DNA from: Clostridium hydrogenum
Lineage (GTDB): Bacteria > Bacillota > Clostridia > Clostridiales > Clostridiaceae
Assembly: GCF_021432385.1 (NCBI RefSeq)
Contig: NZ_JAEACT010000002.1
Coordinates: forward strand, 628,016 to 692,015
Direction of reading: 5' to 3'
Length of the DNA: 64,000 nucleotides
Part shown: piece after piece, positions 42,873-51,277 of the stretch
How positions within the stretch are numbered: position 1 is the first letter of the stretch
Layout of the letters: each line of letters opens with the position of its first letter
Program-made: the position numbers and the translations under genes
Notes under the pieces: generated by a model
The model's input: the letters and a program-made list of their open reading frames with translations, nothing else
The model's database searches: none
Told to the model about the DNA's origin: nothing

Positions 42873-43667
42873 TCACAACCTATCAAAGTAAAAATATATT
42901 AGTATAAATATTATAACAAAAAAAAGACACATATAATCCATCAAGCGAAATTTAAACTTTTCACATATATTATAACTTCCATCAAAGCCTCTGCACTCCA
43001 TAGCTGAATACATGTCTTCTGAAAATTCCTTAGACTTTATAAACATAGTCCCCAAAATACCTGTTAAAGCTGTGTTTTTGCTTTTATTTCTACCAACAGA
43101 TTTAATTTTAAGCGCATAAACCATATTTAAACTTAAATCGCTTAAAATAACTATGTACTTTATTGTAATATCCAAAACAAAGATAAACATATCTGGAATA
43201 TGAAATGCTTTAACTGCTCTTACAAGCTCTTGCCACTTAGTTGTACACGCTAATATATTAGCCATAGCTGCTGAAAATACAACTTTTAAAAGTATCATTA
43301 AAATATTATTTCCATAACCAAATAAAAGCGACGGCAATAATATAATAGTTGTAAAAATTCCAATTCCTAAAACCGTCTTTAAAACATATTTAAGATTGTC
43401 TGTAGAAAGTAAATTTATCAAAACAAGCAAAACTACATTTGAAATTATGACAAAAGTGAATTTCTTGGTTAATGCCACAAAAACAATCATAACAAATATT
43501 GCGATAAGCTTAGTAACAGCATTTATATTGAATTTATTTATTCTATTATTTTTATCCATTTTAATTCTAGAAATAATCTCTAATATTGATATTATATTTT
43601 TTTGTATAAAACCATCTTTATCCTTTGGAGGTAAATAATTATCCTTTTTTAGCATCCACTCTGGCAA
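42873..43667 (-). CDS. cbiQ: Cobalt/nickel ECF transporter transmembrane subunit, CbiQ-like
   Basis: A 264-aa membrane protein with about six membrane segments and the CbiQ/ECF-T arginine motifs (MECRGFDGSY, residues near 230, and an earlier ALKIKSVGRNKSK). TTG start at 43667, 8 bp after AGGGG; the GTG at 43676 overlaps that site. Couples CbiO to CbiM. Overlap with cbiO is a few bases. Confidence 0.8.
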   Translation of the reverse strand: MPEWMLKKDNYLPPKDKDGFIQKNIISILEIISRIKMDKNNRINKFNINAVTKLIAIFVMIVFVALTKKFTFVIISNVVLLVLINLLSTDNLKYVLKTVLGIGIFTTIILLPSLLFGYGNNILMILLKVVFSAAMANILACTTKWQELVRAVKAFHIPDMFIFVLDITIKYIVILSDLSLNMVYALKIKSVGRNKSKNTALTGILGTMFIKSKEFSEDMYSAMECRGFDGSYNICEKFKFRLMDYMCLFFVIIFILIYFYFDRL

Positions 43668-43684
43668 GTAAAACACCCCTAAAC

Positions 43685-43934
43685 CAGAGTACAGATGACA
43701 GAGTACAGAGTACAGTTAATGGGGATTTTCCTCCGCTTTGCTACAGAAAATCTTATAACTTATTTTTTGATTGCTTGCGCAACCGCTATATTATGTTGTT
43801 CAGTGAAGCTGACAACATTTAAGTTTAAGATTTACCTGACGAAAGGAAGGTAAATCATCCTTAACTGTACTCTGTACTCTGTACTCTGTACTCTGTACTC
43901 TGTACTCTGTACTCTATAATTTGTACTTTGTACT
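43685..43934. repeat. Family-B repeat, copy B9, with long heptad array
   Basis: Left end CAGAGTACAGATGACAGAGT. Hairpins GATTTTCCTCCGC..TACAGAAAATC and GATTTACCTGACG..AGGTAAATC. Right end is seven tandem TGTACTC units (from 43866) plus three degenerate ones up to the cbiM stop. Lies in the cbiM-cbiQ gap. Confidence 0.85.
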
Positions 43935-44921
43935 CTAAATATTTTCTTTTTTCCCGCTTGCTATCAATCTAAATATTATCAGAAAAATTGCTACTCCTGC
44001 AACTGCAGATAAAATATATCCCGCTACTTCTGGAAGTCCAGAAACCGAATAATCTCTCATTAAGGCTTTATAATGAAATCCATTTGTCATACCCTTAGGT
44101 ACATATCCAAGGGCTTTTCCATTTGCAGTCACTGTTTTTATTTCATTTGCTCCCCATTCTCCCCAAGCTGTTCCTGATGCTATAAGACCTAAAGGAGTGA
44201 GACAAATTAAAATAGCTATAAGAATATAAATTGGCTTTTTAGTTTTCTTTGAACTTTCATAAATAATATCTGGTGATACCTTTCTAACAAAAGCAAGTAC
44301 CCCTGCTGTTATAATTGCCTCTAATACCCCTGCCACTGCAAGATGTGGAATAAGCATTGCTGGTATTGTAACGTGCAACGGATATGGACAGTATAATGGC
44401 ATACCTGCTGCATCCTTAAATAAAAGTGGCTGTACACCAAACTCCACTGCTGCACAAAATGCTGCAACATTTATACCTAAATATGATCCTATTATTGAAG
44501 AAAGGTACTCTCCCTTATCACCCTTAATCATCTGCTTCAAAAATTTATAAATATTGTATCCCACAAATGGAATAACAAATGCCATATTAAAACAATTTGC
44601 CCCAAAAGCTAAAATTCCTCCATCGCCAAACAACAGGGCTTGAACTAAAAGAGCAATAGTAATAGAAATTGTTGCTGCCTCAGGACCTAAAAGTATAGCT
44701 ATTAAAGTTCCTCCTACAGCATGACCTGTAGTTCCGCCAGGAAGCGGCACATTAAACATCATAGTCAAAAATGACAGTGATGCTCCAACACCCATTAAAG
44801 GCATTCGTTTAGAAGACACCTCTTCCCTCACCTTTTTTATTGATCTTGCCCATATTGGAACCATAACAGCTCCCATTACGGCACAAGTTGCTGGGCTTAA
44901 ATAATTATCCGGAATATGCAT
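43935..44921 (-). CDS. cbiM: Cobalt/nickel ECF transporter substrate-binding subunit, CbiM-like
   Basis: A 328-aa membrane protein. Start at ATG 44921 so that the mature N-terminus is MHIPDNYL, the conserved metal-binding start of CbiM (the N-terminal amine and His2 bind metal). Motifs NVPLPGGTTGHAVGGTLIAI and FGANCFNMAFVIPFVGYNIY follow. The C-terminal ~100 residues after about residue 225 add a PDGLE/CbiN-like part with two segments, so the CbiN function is fused. Imports Co2+ or Ni2+. No cobalamin riboswitch box is seen upstream; see the dyad at 45038-45057. Confidence 0.85.
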   Translation of the reverse strand: MHIPDNYLSPATCAVMGAVMVPIWARSIKKVREEVSSKRMPLMGVGASLSFLTMMFNVPLPGGTTGHAVGGTLIAILLGPEAATISITIALLVQALLFGDGGILAFGANCFNMAFVIPFVGYNIYKFLKQMIKGDKGEYLSSIIGSYLGINVAAFCAAVEFGVQPLLFKDAAGMPLYCPYPLHVTIPAMLIPHLAVAGVLEAIITAGVLAFVRKVSPDIIYESSKKTKKPIYILIAILICLTPLGLIASGTAWGEWGANEIKTVTANGKALGYVPKGMTNGFHYKALMRDYSVSGLPEVAGYILSAVAGVAIFLIIFRLIASGKKENI

Positions 44922-45037
44922 TAAATTATCTTCCTCCCCCAAAATATAAAACCACAAAAATTGATAACTTTTTTAGAAATCAACCTTCGTGGTTTATTTT
45001 TAATCAATAATATATTATATTCTATATAGTGTATTTT

Positions 45038-45057
45038 ATATGCCATCGTGGCACATA
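45038..45057. promoter_or_regulatory. Palindrome upstream of cbiM, possible metal-regulator site
   Basis: ATATGCCA-TCG-TGGCACATA: TGCCA/TGGCA with flanking ATA/TAT. It lies 117 bp upstream of cbiM. It could bind a nickel/cobalt repressor; not a known motif that I can name. Confidence 0.35.
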
Positions 45058-45177
45058 TATTATATATTACCGCACAATAGAAACCTTGTAAATTCCAATT
45101 TAAGAATTTTTATATTATAATTTAATATAAGAAGGATTCACCGTACTGATAATTATTTAATACTTAATTTAAAATTA

Positions 45178-45538
45178 TTGCGAACCAAATCAAGTGAAGG
45201 GTTTTAACTTCGCCCTGCTCATTAAAAGACTAACTTTTTCACTTACATGAAAAGTGAAGGGTTTAACGATGCTACGCACGTTAAAGGTGAACTTTTCGGC
45301 TAATGCCGAAAGTTAAGGTTATTTTTCCTCCGCCTTGCTACGGAAAAATTATAAATTTAAATTAAAGATTTTCCATAGCAAAGCGGAGGAAAATCAACAT
45401 TTACTTTTTACCGAAGGTAAAACCCTTCACCTTTGACAAGCGCAGCTATGTCAAACCCTTCACTTTTCACATAGTGAAAAAGTTAACCTTTTAAAGTGCA
45501 AAGCATCGTTAAAAACTTTCACTTGAGTTGCTTCGCAA
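45178..45538. repeat. Large palindromic repeat, divergent family-B form (B11)
   Basis: Ends TTGCGAACCAAATCAAGTGA and TCACTTGAGTTGCTTCGCAA. Inside, several inverted pairs: AGTGAAGGGTTTAACGATGC..GCATCGTTAAAAACTTTCAC, GATTTTCC-like and TTTTTCCTCCGC..GCGGAGGAAAAT, and repeated GTGAAGGGTTT/AACCCTTCAC. Fills most of the 44922-45573 gap. The 45541-45573 stretch only holds the ribosome binding site AAGGGGGGG. Confidence 0.65.
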
Positions 45539-45573
45539 TGTTTAAAAACTACATTTAACTAAGGGGGGGTATA

Positions 45574-45987
45574 ATGAAAATAGCTGTAATAGATGCTCAA
45601 GGTGCCGGTCTTGGTCAAACAATAATAAAAGAGCTTATTAAAGAGATACCTGATAATATAGATATAACTGCTCTTGGAATAAACTCACTTGCCGCTTCTA
45701 ATATGCTTAAAGCAGGCGCAACTCACTCCATAAGTGGTGAAAAACCAATATGCGCTTTTTTTAAGGCAAATAAAATTGATTGTTTAATAGGTCCTATCGG
45801 AATTATATGTAGTGGAGGTATAAACGGAGAAGTAACTCCCTCAATTTCTAAAGCAATCTTTAATATGAACTGTGCCAAATACATATTACCACTTCAAATG
45901 CATGGAATTTATATACCTGGTACAAGAAACCTTAAAATAAAAGATATGATTGAAGAAATAGTACTAGATATTAAAAAAAATATCTAG
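45574..45987 (+). CDS. DUF3842 family protein
   Basis: A 137-aa protein of the DUF3842 family: MKIAVIDAQGAGLGQTIIKE then GINSLAASNMLKAGATHSIS and IGPIGIICSGGINGEVTPSI. Reads like a small nucleotide-binding Rossmann-type protein. Function unknown. Start after AAGGGGGGG. Its last codons (EEIVLDIKKNI) are one arm of a perfect 25-bp hairpin with the opposite arm past the stop. Confidence 0.8.
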   Translation: MKIAVIDAQGAGLGQTIIKELIKEIPDNIDITALGINSLAASNMLKAGATHSISGEKPICAFFKANKIDCLIGPIGIICSGGINGEVTPSISKAIFNMNCAKYILPLQMHGIYIPGTRNLKIKDMIEEIVLDIKKNI

Positions 45988-46003
45988 TACTATTTCTTCA
46001 ATC
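45948..46003. terminator. Perfect 25-bp hairpin across the DUF3842 stop
   Basis: GATTGAAGAAATAGTACTAG + ATATT, a six-A loop, then the exact reverse complement. The left arm is coding. It lies between convergent genes ending at 45987 (+) and 46003 (-). Likely a terminator in both directions and/or a repeat-like inversion product. Confidence 0.6.
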
Positions 46004-47409
46004 TAAGATGCTCTTTCTTCTTCCTTATCCTTCATAGTGCTATGTCTCACACCATATCCAAAATAGACAACCATTCCTATTAAAAACCAAATTATAAATC
46101 TAAGTTGTGTTTCTATATTAAGTTTAAATATTAAATATCCGCAAAATACAACTGCTGCAATGGGAATGATAGGAACAAGTGGACATTTAAATGGTCTCTC
46201 TATATCTGGTCTATTTTTCCTTAAAACTATTACACCTATGGAAACTATAATAAATGCAGCAAGAGTTCCTATATTAGTAAGTTCTGAAACTATTCCAATA
46301 GGTAAAAATCCTGATATAATAGCAGCCGCTACAGAAACTATTACTGTACTCTTAATTGGTGTCTTAGTTTTTTCATTAACTTGACCCAAAAACTTTGGTA
46401 AAAGACCATCCCTTGACATTGCAAAAAATATTCTTGTCTGCCCAAACATCATAACAAGTAAAACTGATGTTAATCCAAACAATGCCCCTACAGAAACTAG
46501 TGCTGAACCCCAATTAATTCCTATTTGTTGAAGTGCATAAGCTACTGGTGCAGAAACACCCTTGTACTTGTAGTATGGTACAACACCTGTTAAAATCAAG
46601 GATACTATAATATATATAACTGTACATATAAGTAATGAAAAAATTATTCCCCTTGGAAGGTCCTTTTTTGCATCTTTAACTTCCTCAGCCGCTGTAGAAA
46701 CAGCATCAAAACCTATATATGCAAAAAACACATATGCAGCTCCCTGAAATACTCCATTCCAACCATAAGGCATAAATGGATGCCAATTTGATGTTTTTAC
46801 ATGTCCAACTGCTAAAATTATAAACAAAACAATAACCGTAAGTTTTATAGCAACAACTATATTATTTAGCTTTGCACTTTGACTTACTCCTCCAATTAAA
46901 AGCATACCTATTGCTAAAACTATAATAACTGCAGGCAAATTAACAACCCCACCTTCAAATGGTGATGCTAAAAGACTAGTAGGTAAACTAATCCCTATAC
47001 CCTTTAAAATATTATCTGCATAGCCTGACCAACCAATAGCTACAGTACCAATTGACACTGTATACTCCAAAACTAAATCCCAACCTATAATCCATGCCCA
47101 TATCTCTCCAAGTGCGGCATACCCATATGTATACGCACTTCCTGCCACTGGCACAATTGAAGAAAATTCAGCATAACAAAGGGCAGCAAATGCACATGCA
47201 AGACCAGATACTATAAATGATAATATAAGTGCAGGCCCGGAAAAATTAGCAGCCGCAACGCCTGTTATAACAAATATTCCTGCACCTACTATTGCTCCAA
47301 CTCCAAGCATAGTAAGTTCAAAAGTTCCCAAAACCTTACTTAAAGATTTATCTCCCTTTGTTTCTTTAACTAAATCACTAATAGATTTAGTTTTAAAAAC
47401 ATTTTTCAT
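46003..47409 (-). CDS. Amino acid permease, APC family
   Basis: A 468-aa transporter with about 12-14 membrane segments. Substrate-site motif VGAIVGAGIFVITGVAAANF (about residues 36-55), the AYTYGYAALGEIWAWIIGWD block and AYIGFDAVSTAAEEVKDAKK. It groups with YfnA/CAT-like cationic or general amino acid permeases. ATG 47409 after GGGGTG is preferred to the in-frame GTG at 47418. The precise substrate is unknown. The 47410-47670 gap shows AT-rich DNA and no gene. Confidence 0.85.
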   Translation of the reverse strand: MKNVFKTKSISDLVKETKGDKSLSKVLGTFELTMLGVGAIVGAGIFVITGVAAANFSGPALILSFIVSGLACAFAALCYAEFSSIVPVAGSAYTYGYAALGEIWAWIIGWDLVLEYTVSIGTVAIGWSGYADNILKGIGISLPTSLLASPFEGGVVNLPAVIIVLAIGMLLIGGVSQSAKLNNIVVAIKLTVIVLFIILAVGHVKTSNWHPFMPYGWNGVFQGAAYVFFAYIGFDAVSTAAEEVKDAKKDLPRGIIFSLLICTVIYIIVSLILTGVVPYYKYKGVSAPVAYALQQIGINWGSALVSVGALFGLTSVLLVMMFGQTRIFFAMSRDGLLPKFLGQVNEKTKTPIKSTVIVSVAAAIISGFLPIGIVSELTNIGTLAAFIIVSIGVIVLRKNRPDIERPFKCPLVPIIPIAAVVFCGYLIFKLNIETQLRFIIWFLIGMVVYFGYGVRHSTMKDKEEERAS

Positions 47410-47670
47410 ACCTTTCACCCCATTATAAATTTATTAAAGTATTGAGTATTTTTTTGACAAAATGTTTACTTTTTTTAGTATTTGTAATTAATTATATCAT
47501 TATTTTTTAATAATGCAACATTATGCATATTTAAGCACATAAAAATTTTGCCATTTTAACAACATATAATTATAAGCCATTCAAAATTATTTCTAGCTTT
47601 TAATTTTGCATAATTATATAATATAAATAATTACTTTATATTTAATTTAGCTATTTTGGAGGTTATTCTA

Positions 47671-48495
47671 TTGCAAGAAAAATGTAAAAAAGATGATAAT
47701 AATAAAATATGCATTGATATAAATGAAGAAGCCTGGAATAAAGAAACTTACAACGCCTGGATTGAACGATTTGGAACTCCAAAGGAAGCCGCAGCCAAAA
47801 TTAAAAAGGACCCATCAAAAATTTTATCTGTACTTTACAGTAAATTTGGAGATGTGAAAGGCAAAAAGATAATGAATCTCATGGGCTCTAACGGAAATAG
47901 AGCTGTAGCACTTGCCCTGCTTGGAGCTGATGCAACTGTAGTTGACTTTTCTGAAGGGAATAGGCAGTATGCTTTAGATTTAGCAAAAGAAGCTAATGTG
48001 GAAATAGAATTTATACTAAGTGATGTGCTTGAATTAAATCAATATAAATTAAGCAATTCTTTTGATATAGTTTTTGCAGAAATGGGAATACTCCATTATT
48101 TCTTAGATTTAAAGCCTTTTATGAGTTTAGTTTACAGTCTCTTAGCACCAAATGGAGCATTTGTTTTAAGAGATTTCCACCCTGTTTCCACAAAGCTTAT
48201 ATCTTCAAGAGGATCAACTGCAAAGGTAAGAAAGCATAAAGTAACGGGTGACTATTTTGACACAACCTTAGAAGAAAAAGATGCTGCTTATTCAAAATAT
48301 TTAAACTCAGGTGAAGCTCCAAAGGTTTTGCTTAGGAAATGGAATCTTGGTGAGATAGTTACAGCTGCCGCAGAAAGCGGACTTATAATAAAAAGTTTAG
48401 ATGAGGAACCTAATTTATCGTGTGAAAGCTTTGATAAGGGAATTCCAAAAACATTTACACTAGTAGCAGCAAAAACTCAAGCAGAGTACAGATGA
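47671..48495 (+). CDS. SAM-dependent methyltransferase, C-terminus supplied by a repeat
   Basis: A 274-aa class I methyltransferase. SAM motif I is replaced by MNLMGSNGNRAVALALLGAD (about residues 76-95), acidic VVDFSEGNRQYA (motif II), and FDIVFAEMGILHYF; typical of small-molecule methyltransferases. TTG 47671 follows GGAGGT by 7 bp and is preferred over the TTG at 47656. The last four codons (GCA GAG TAC AGA) and TGA lie in the heptad end of family-B element B10. So insertion replaced the native C-terminus. Confidence 0.75.
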   Translation: MQEKCKKDDNNKICIDINEEAWNKETYNAWIERFGTPKEAAAKIKKDPSKILSVLYSKFGDVKGKKIMNLMGSNGNRAVALALLGADATVVDFSEGNRQYALDLAKEANVEIEFILSDVLELNQYKLSNSFDIVFAEMGILHYFLDLKPFMSLVYSLLAPNGAFVLRDFHPVSTKLISSRGSTAKVRKHKVTGDYFDTTLEEKDAAYSKYLNSGEAPKVLLRKWNLGEIVTAAAESGLIIKSLDEEPNLSCESFDKGIPKTFTLVAAKTQAEYR

Positions 48496-48665
48496 CAGAG
48501 TACAAAGTACAGTGAAGGTTGATTTACCTTTCGCTTCCCTCAGGTAAATCTTAAACTTAAATGTTGTCAGCTTCGCCGAGCACCATACATGGCTCGATTG
48601 CGTAAGCAATAAAAAAATAAGTTTTTAGATTTTTCTACGCTGGCGTAGAAAAATCATCCTTCATT
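48482..48665. repeat. Family-B repeat, copy B10, left part (split by IS3)
   Basis: CAGAGTACAGATGACAGAGT at the left, hairpins GATTTACC/GGTAAATC and GATTTTTCTACGC/GCGTAGAAAAATC. It breaks at CATT (48662-48665); the right end resumes at 50093 with CATTGTACTCTGTACTTTGT to about 50125. Confidence 0.85.
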
Positions 48666-48766
48666 CGGATTGGCCCCCCAGAATGGGAATAATTTATTCA
48701 AATACTCGCTAATTCTTAGAATTTCATTTTTTTGATATGGTACTGATTTTCAGTACCATATCAATA

Positions 48767-49801
48767 TTATAATCTTACAACTAAATTCTCTTTAAAATTA
48801 GAATTTTTTAGATTGTAAAAACCATCAGGTGTTTTATAACCTATTGCTGAATGTATGCGTTTAGTATTATACCCATTAACATAGTTCATAATGGTTTCCT
48901 CAGCCTCTTTAAAGTTTTTAAATAGTTTTCCTGCAAGACACTCATCTTGAAGATATCTATGATATGATTCTATGTGAGCGTTGTAATTAGGACTTTTAGC
49001 TGGTATTCGCTCATGTGTTATTTTTTCACTAATGCACAGTTTTTCAAAATCATGTGCAATAAATTGAGATCCGTTGTCAGTGCGGATTATTAAGCTTTCT
49101 GATTTTCCTTTGATTTTGCGCGAATATAAGGCTTTTAACACTGCTTCTTTAGCACTTTCTGAGTTAGGTGATAAAGATAATACACATGAAATAATACTTC
49201 TGTCAAAGATGTCTATTATAGATGCCAAGTAGGCTACTTGTCGTGTCTCGGCTATATAAATGTACTTCGTATCCATTTCCCACAAAGTATTTGAAGTTTT
49301 AATTTCATGGTTTTTACATATACGCTTATAATGTTGTATATGCTTTCTTTGTGCCCTTAAAACACCCATTAGAGCCATCAGTCTATACACTTTCTTTTTG
49401 TTTATTTTTAGATTATATGTTTCCCTTAATACTGCTGTGACTTTCTTATATCCATAAAACTTTCCATATTGATCATTCAGAATGTCCTTAATGTATTTTT
49501 GAATATGAATGTCATAGACTTTTTTACAAAGTTCGTTATTGATATAACTAAATCCAGGTATGACTCCGTCATTCCTTTTAATTGGTTTGAATGGTTGGTC
49601 TATCAGGCTTCGCCAACGATAATATGTTGATGATTTTAATCCAATAATATTAAGCAACATTAAAGTTGGAGCTCCTGTAGAAATCCAGTCATTTGCAAAG
49701 ATAAATGGATCAAAAAGATTCAAATCTTTTTTTTTAACATATCTTTTAATACAGCAATTTCTAGTTCTAGTTCCCTTTTTTCTTTCGTAAGCAATGCACA
49801 T
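48767..49801 (-). CDS. IS3-family transposase OrfB (DDE integrase domain)
   Basis: A 344-aa frame (productive part from about 49740). The rve core has all three catalytic acids: Asp in LWEMDTKYIYIA, Asp in IIRTDNGSQFIA, Glu in YNAHIESYHRYLQ. It is read with orfA by a -1 frameshift at A9 (around 49727-49735), giving the OrfAB transposase; the first ~20 residues of this frame overlap orfA and are probably not used. The 48496-48766 gap before it holds B10 and the IS end. Confidence 0.9.
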   Translation of the reverse strand: MCIAYERKKGTRTRNCCIKRYVKKKDLNLFDPFIFANDWISTGAPTLMLLNIIGLKSSTYYRWRSLIDQPFKPIKRNDGVIPGFSYINNELCKKVYDIHIQKYIKDILNDQYGKFYGYKKVTAVLRETYNLKINKKKVYRLMALMGVLRAQRKHIQHYKRICKNHEIKTSNTLWEMDTKYIYIAETRQVAYLASIIDIFDRSIISCVLSLSPNSESAKEAVLKALYSRKIKGKSESLIIRTDNGSQFIAHDFEKLCISEKITHERIPAKSPNYNAHIESYHRYLQDECLAGKLFKNFKEAEETIMNYVNGYNTKRIHSAIGYKTPDGFYNLKNSNFKENLVVRL

Positions 49802-50013
49802 TGCTTTTTGTAATCAGGTATTGGACCATCAAGTTTTTTAGGCTTTTTTTGCATTAATGTTTGCCCATACTTGCGATAGCAAGACTTCCACCTAGAAAGT
49901 AGTCCAGGATTAATATTATATTTAGCTGCCACCAACGAATTGCTACCATATTGGAGAGCCTCTTCTACCATGTTCAATCTTTCTTCTTCTGTATATTTTC
50001 TTGTAAAATTCAT
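49720..50013 (-). CDS. IS3-family OrfA (helix-turn-helix)
   Basis: A 97-aa protein with a transposase_8-type helix-turn-helix (SLVAAKYNINPGLLSRWKSC, about residues 25-45) and a C-terminal leucine-zipper-like helix (KQCALLTKEKRELELEIAVL). It binds the IS ends; frameshifting at its 3' end makes OrfAB. Start after GGAGGTC. The 50014-50092 part is the right IS end. Confidence 0.9.
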   Translation of the reverse strand: MNFTRKYTEEERLNMVEEALQYGSNSLVAAKYNINPGLLSRWKSCYRKYGQTLMQKKPKKLDGPIPDYKKQCALLTKEKRELELEIAVLKDMLKKKI

Positions 50014-50202
50014 AAAGACCTCCTCTTAAAGCTCTAAATTAATTCTAAATTATCTGAGTGAATTATTCCAGCTTTATGAGGGGGCCTATGAGCATTGTAC
50101 TCTGTACTTTGTACTTTGTACTCTGCTCTAAAAATTGTAATTTACATAATCCATTTGATATGTGCAATTTCAATAGTTAAACTGCTTCACTATATATAAA
50201 TA

Positions 50203-51207
50203 TTATTTTATTTGAAACTTTAGCAATGCTGTATTATCGTCAACAAACATAAACACTAATCCAGTATCATTTTTGGGCTCTTCAAAAACTAAGCTGCCAC
50301 TAACTTCACCGCCTGGAACAAGTTCGCCATCCTGTAATTCGGTATCCTTATCAACGCTAACAATTGTGGCGTCACTAATCTGTCCTTTACTGTTTTGCAT
50401 TTTAAAGTCCTCTTGTCCATAACTAATATTCTTGTCAGTGCCACTATTTTTTTCTTTGATAGAAACTATTACATATTCCATTCCATCTTTAGGTTTTTCA
50501 ATATCATTTCCATTAGATTTTGTAACCTTTTCTACTGTTATTGATGCTCTTCCATATGTGGCTTGTTGTCCTATCTGATATAATTTAGGATCAGTTTTTT
50601 CTTTTTGAGAACTGCCAGAAGTTTCTTGTGAAAGAGTATTAATCGCTTTTGATAAATTACCGGTTATTGCGTTTATTAAATCATCATTTGATTTAATTAG
50701 CCATGTTTTTTTATTTGCATCTTTTACTAGATTTAAATTAACCTCATTTGATGTCATAGTTACATTTTTTGCTGAAATACTCTTAATATAATAATCATCT
50801 ATTAATTGTTCTTCTTTCTTTTCGTCTACATTTCCACTCATAGCTGTTGCCATAATAGTGGGAAGTAAATCAGTTGCCATTTTACTTGTTATTTTTACTA
50901 AGTCTGGTGCTGTAATATTAACTTTAACTTTTGCCGTATCTCCTGAAACAGTGGAAGATATAATCTTATATTGTATTTTAGGTAAAAGCTTGTCAACAAT
51001 CTTCTTTTGATTTTCATTACTATATGTAAGCTTTTTATTACTGCCCTTCAAAAATGTAGCTGCAGTCTTAATATCGTTTTTGCTTAATGCATTAAAAAAA
51101 CCTTTCACAGCTTCATCAGGCTTTTGAGCTCCGCATGCAGTTATAGAAATAAGCAAACAAAAAGAAGTAATTAAACCTATAGATTTTTTTAAAAATAATT
51201 TCATCAT
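50203..51207 (-). CDS. Lipoprotein with C-terminal DUF4352 domain
   Basis: A 334-aa exported lipoprotein: signal ending LLISITACGAQ (lipobox Cys about 25 from the chosen start), a domain with a VKGFFNALSKNDIKTAATFL helical motif and a repeated KNVTMTSNEVNLNLVK-type part. A beta-rich C-terminal DUF4352 follows (about residues 210-330, GQQATYGRASITVEKV ... DGMEYVIVSIKEKN). Start at ATG 51207 after AAGGGGG; an in-frame extension to 51240 is unlikely. Likely telokin-like/immunoglobulin-type cell-surface protein; role unknown. Confidence 0.7.
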   Translation of the reverse strand: MMKLFLKKSIGLITSFCLLISITACGAQKPDEAVKGFFNALSKNDIKTAATFLKGSNKKLTYSNENQKKIVDKLLPKIQYKIISSTVSGDTAKVKVNITAPDLVKITSKMATDLLPTIMATAMSGNVDEKKEEQLIDDYYIKSISAKNVTMTSNEVNLNLVKDANKKTWLIKSNDDLINAITGNLSKAINTLSQETSGSSQKEKTDPKLYQIGQQATYGRASITVEKVTKSNGNDIEKPKDGMEYVIVSIKEKNSGTDKNISYGQEDFKMQNSKGQISDATIVSVDKDTELQDGELVPGGEVSGSLVFEEPKNDTGLVFMFVDDNTALLKFQIK

Positions 51208-51277
51208 GTGTCCCCCTTTATTTCTTTTAAAGTATATCACCTTACTCCTTTTATTTGCAAATTATGAAATAGTTTTA

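Larger units (their letters stand above)
48666..50092 (-). mobile_element. IS3-family insertion sequence (1427 bp)
   Basis: Ends are inverted repeats around GGCCCCC and GGAATAATT (left CGGATTGGCCCCCCAGAATG, right, reversed, CTCATAGGCCCCCTCATAAA). It is flanked by a 4-bp direct repeat, CATT, at 48662-48665 and 50093-50096, which is a target duplication inside repeat B10. It carries overlapping orfA and orfB with an A9 slippery run, so both frames are intact and it may be active. Confidence 0.85.

Noticed and set aside
43625-43822. 65-aa open frame over cbiQ start and B9
   Set aside because: Antisense to cbiQ and running through a repeat; no start signal.
43866-43934. Possible CRISPR array (tandem short units)
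   Set aside because: Units are 7 bp with no spacers, no cas genes are present in the window, and the same heptads bound other family-B elements.
44922-45160. Cobalamin riboswitch upstream of cbiM
   Set aside because: No B12-box-like sequence and no long conserved fold; only a short palindrome and a hairpin are visible.
48767-49801. Use of the ATG at 49801 as the true start of OrfB
   Set aside because: The first residues overlap orfA, and an A9 slippery run with a -1 frame relation fits programmed frameshifting better.
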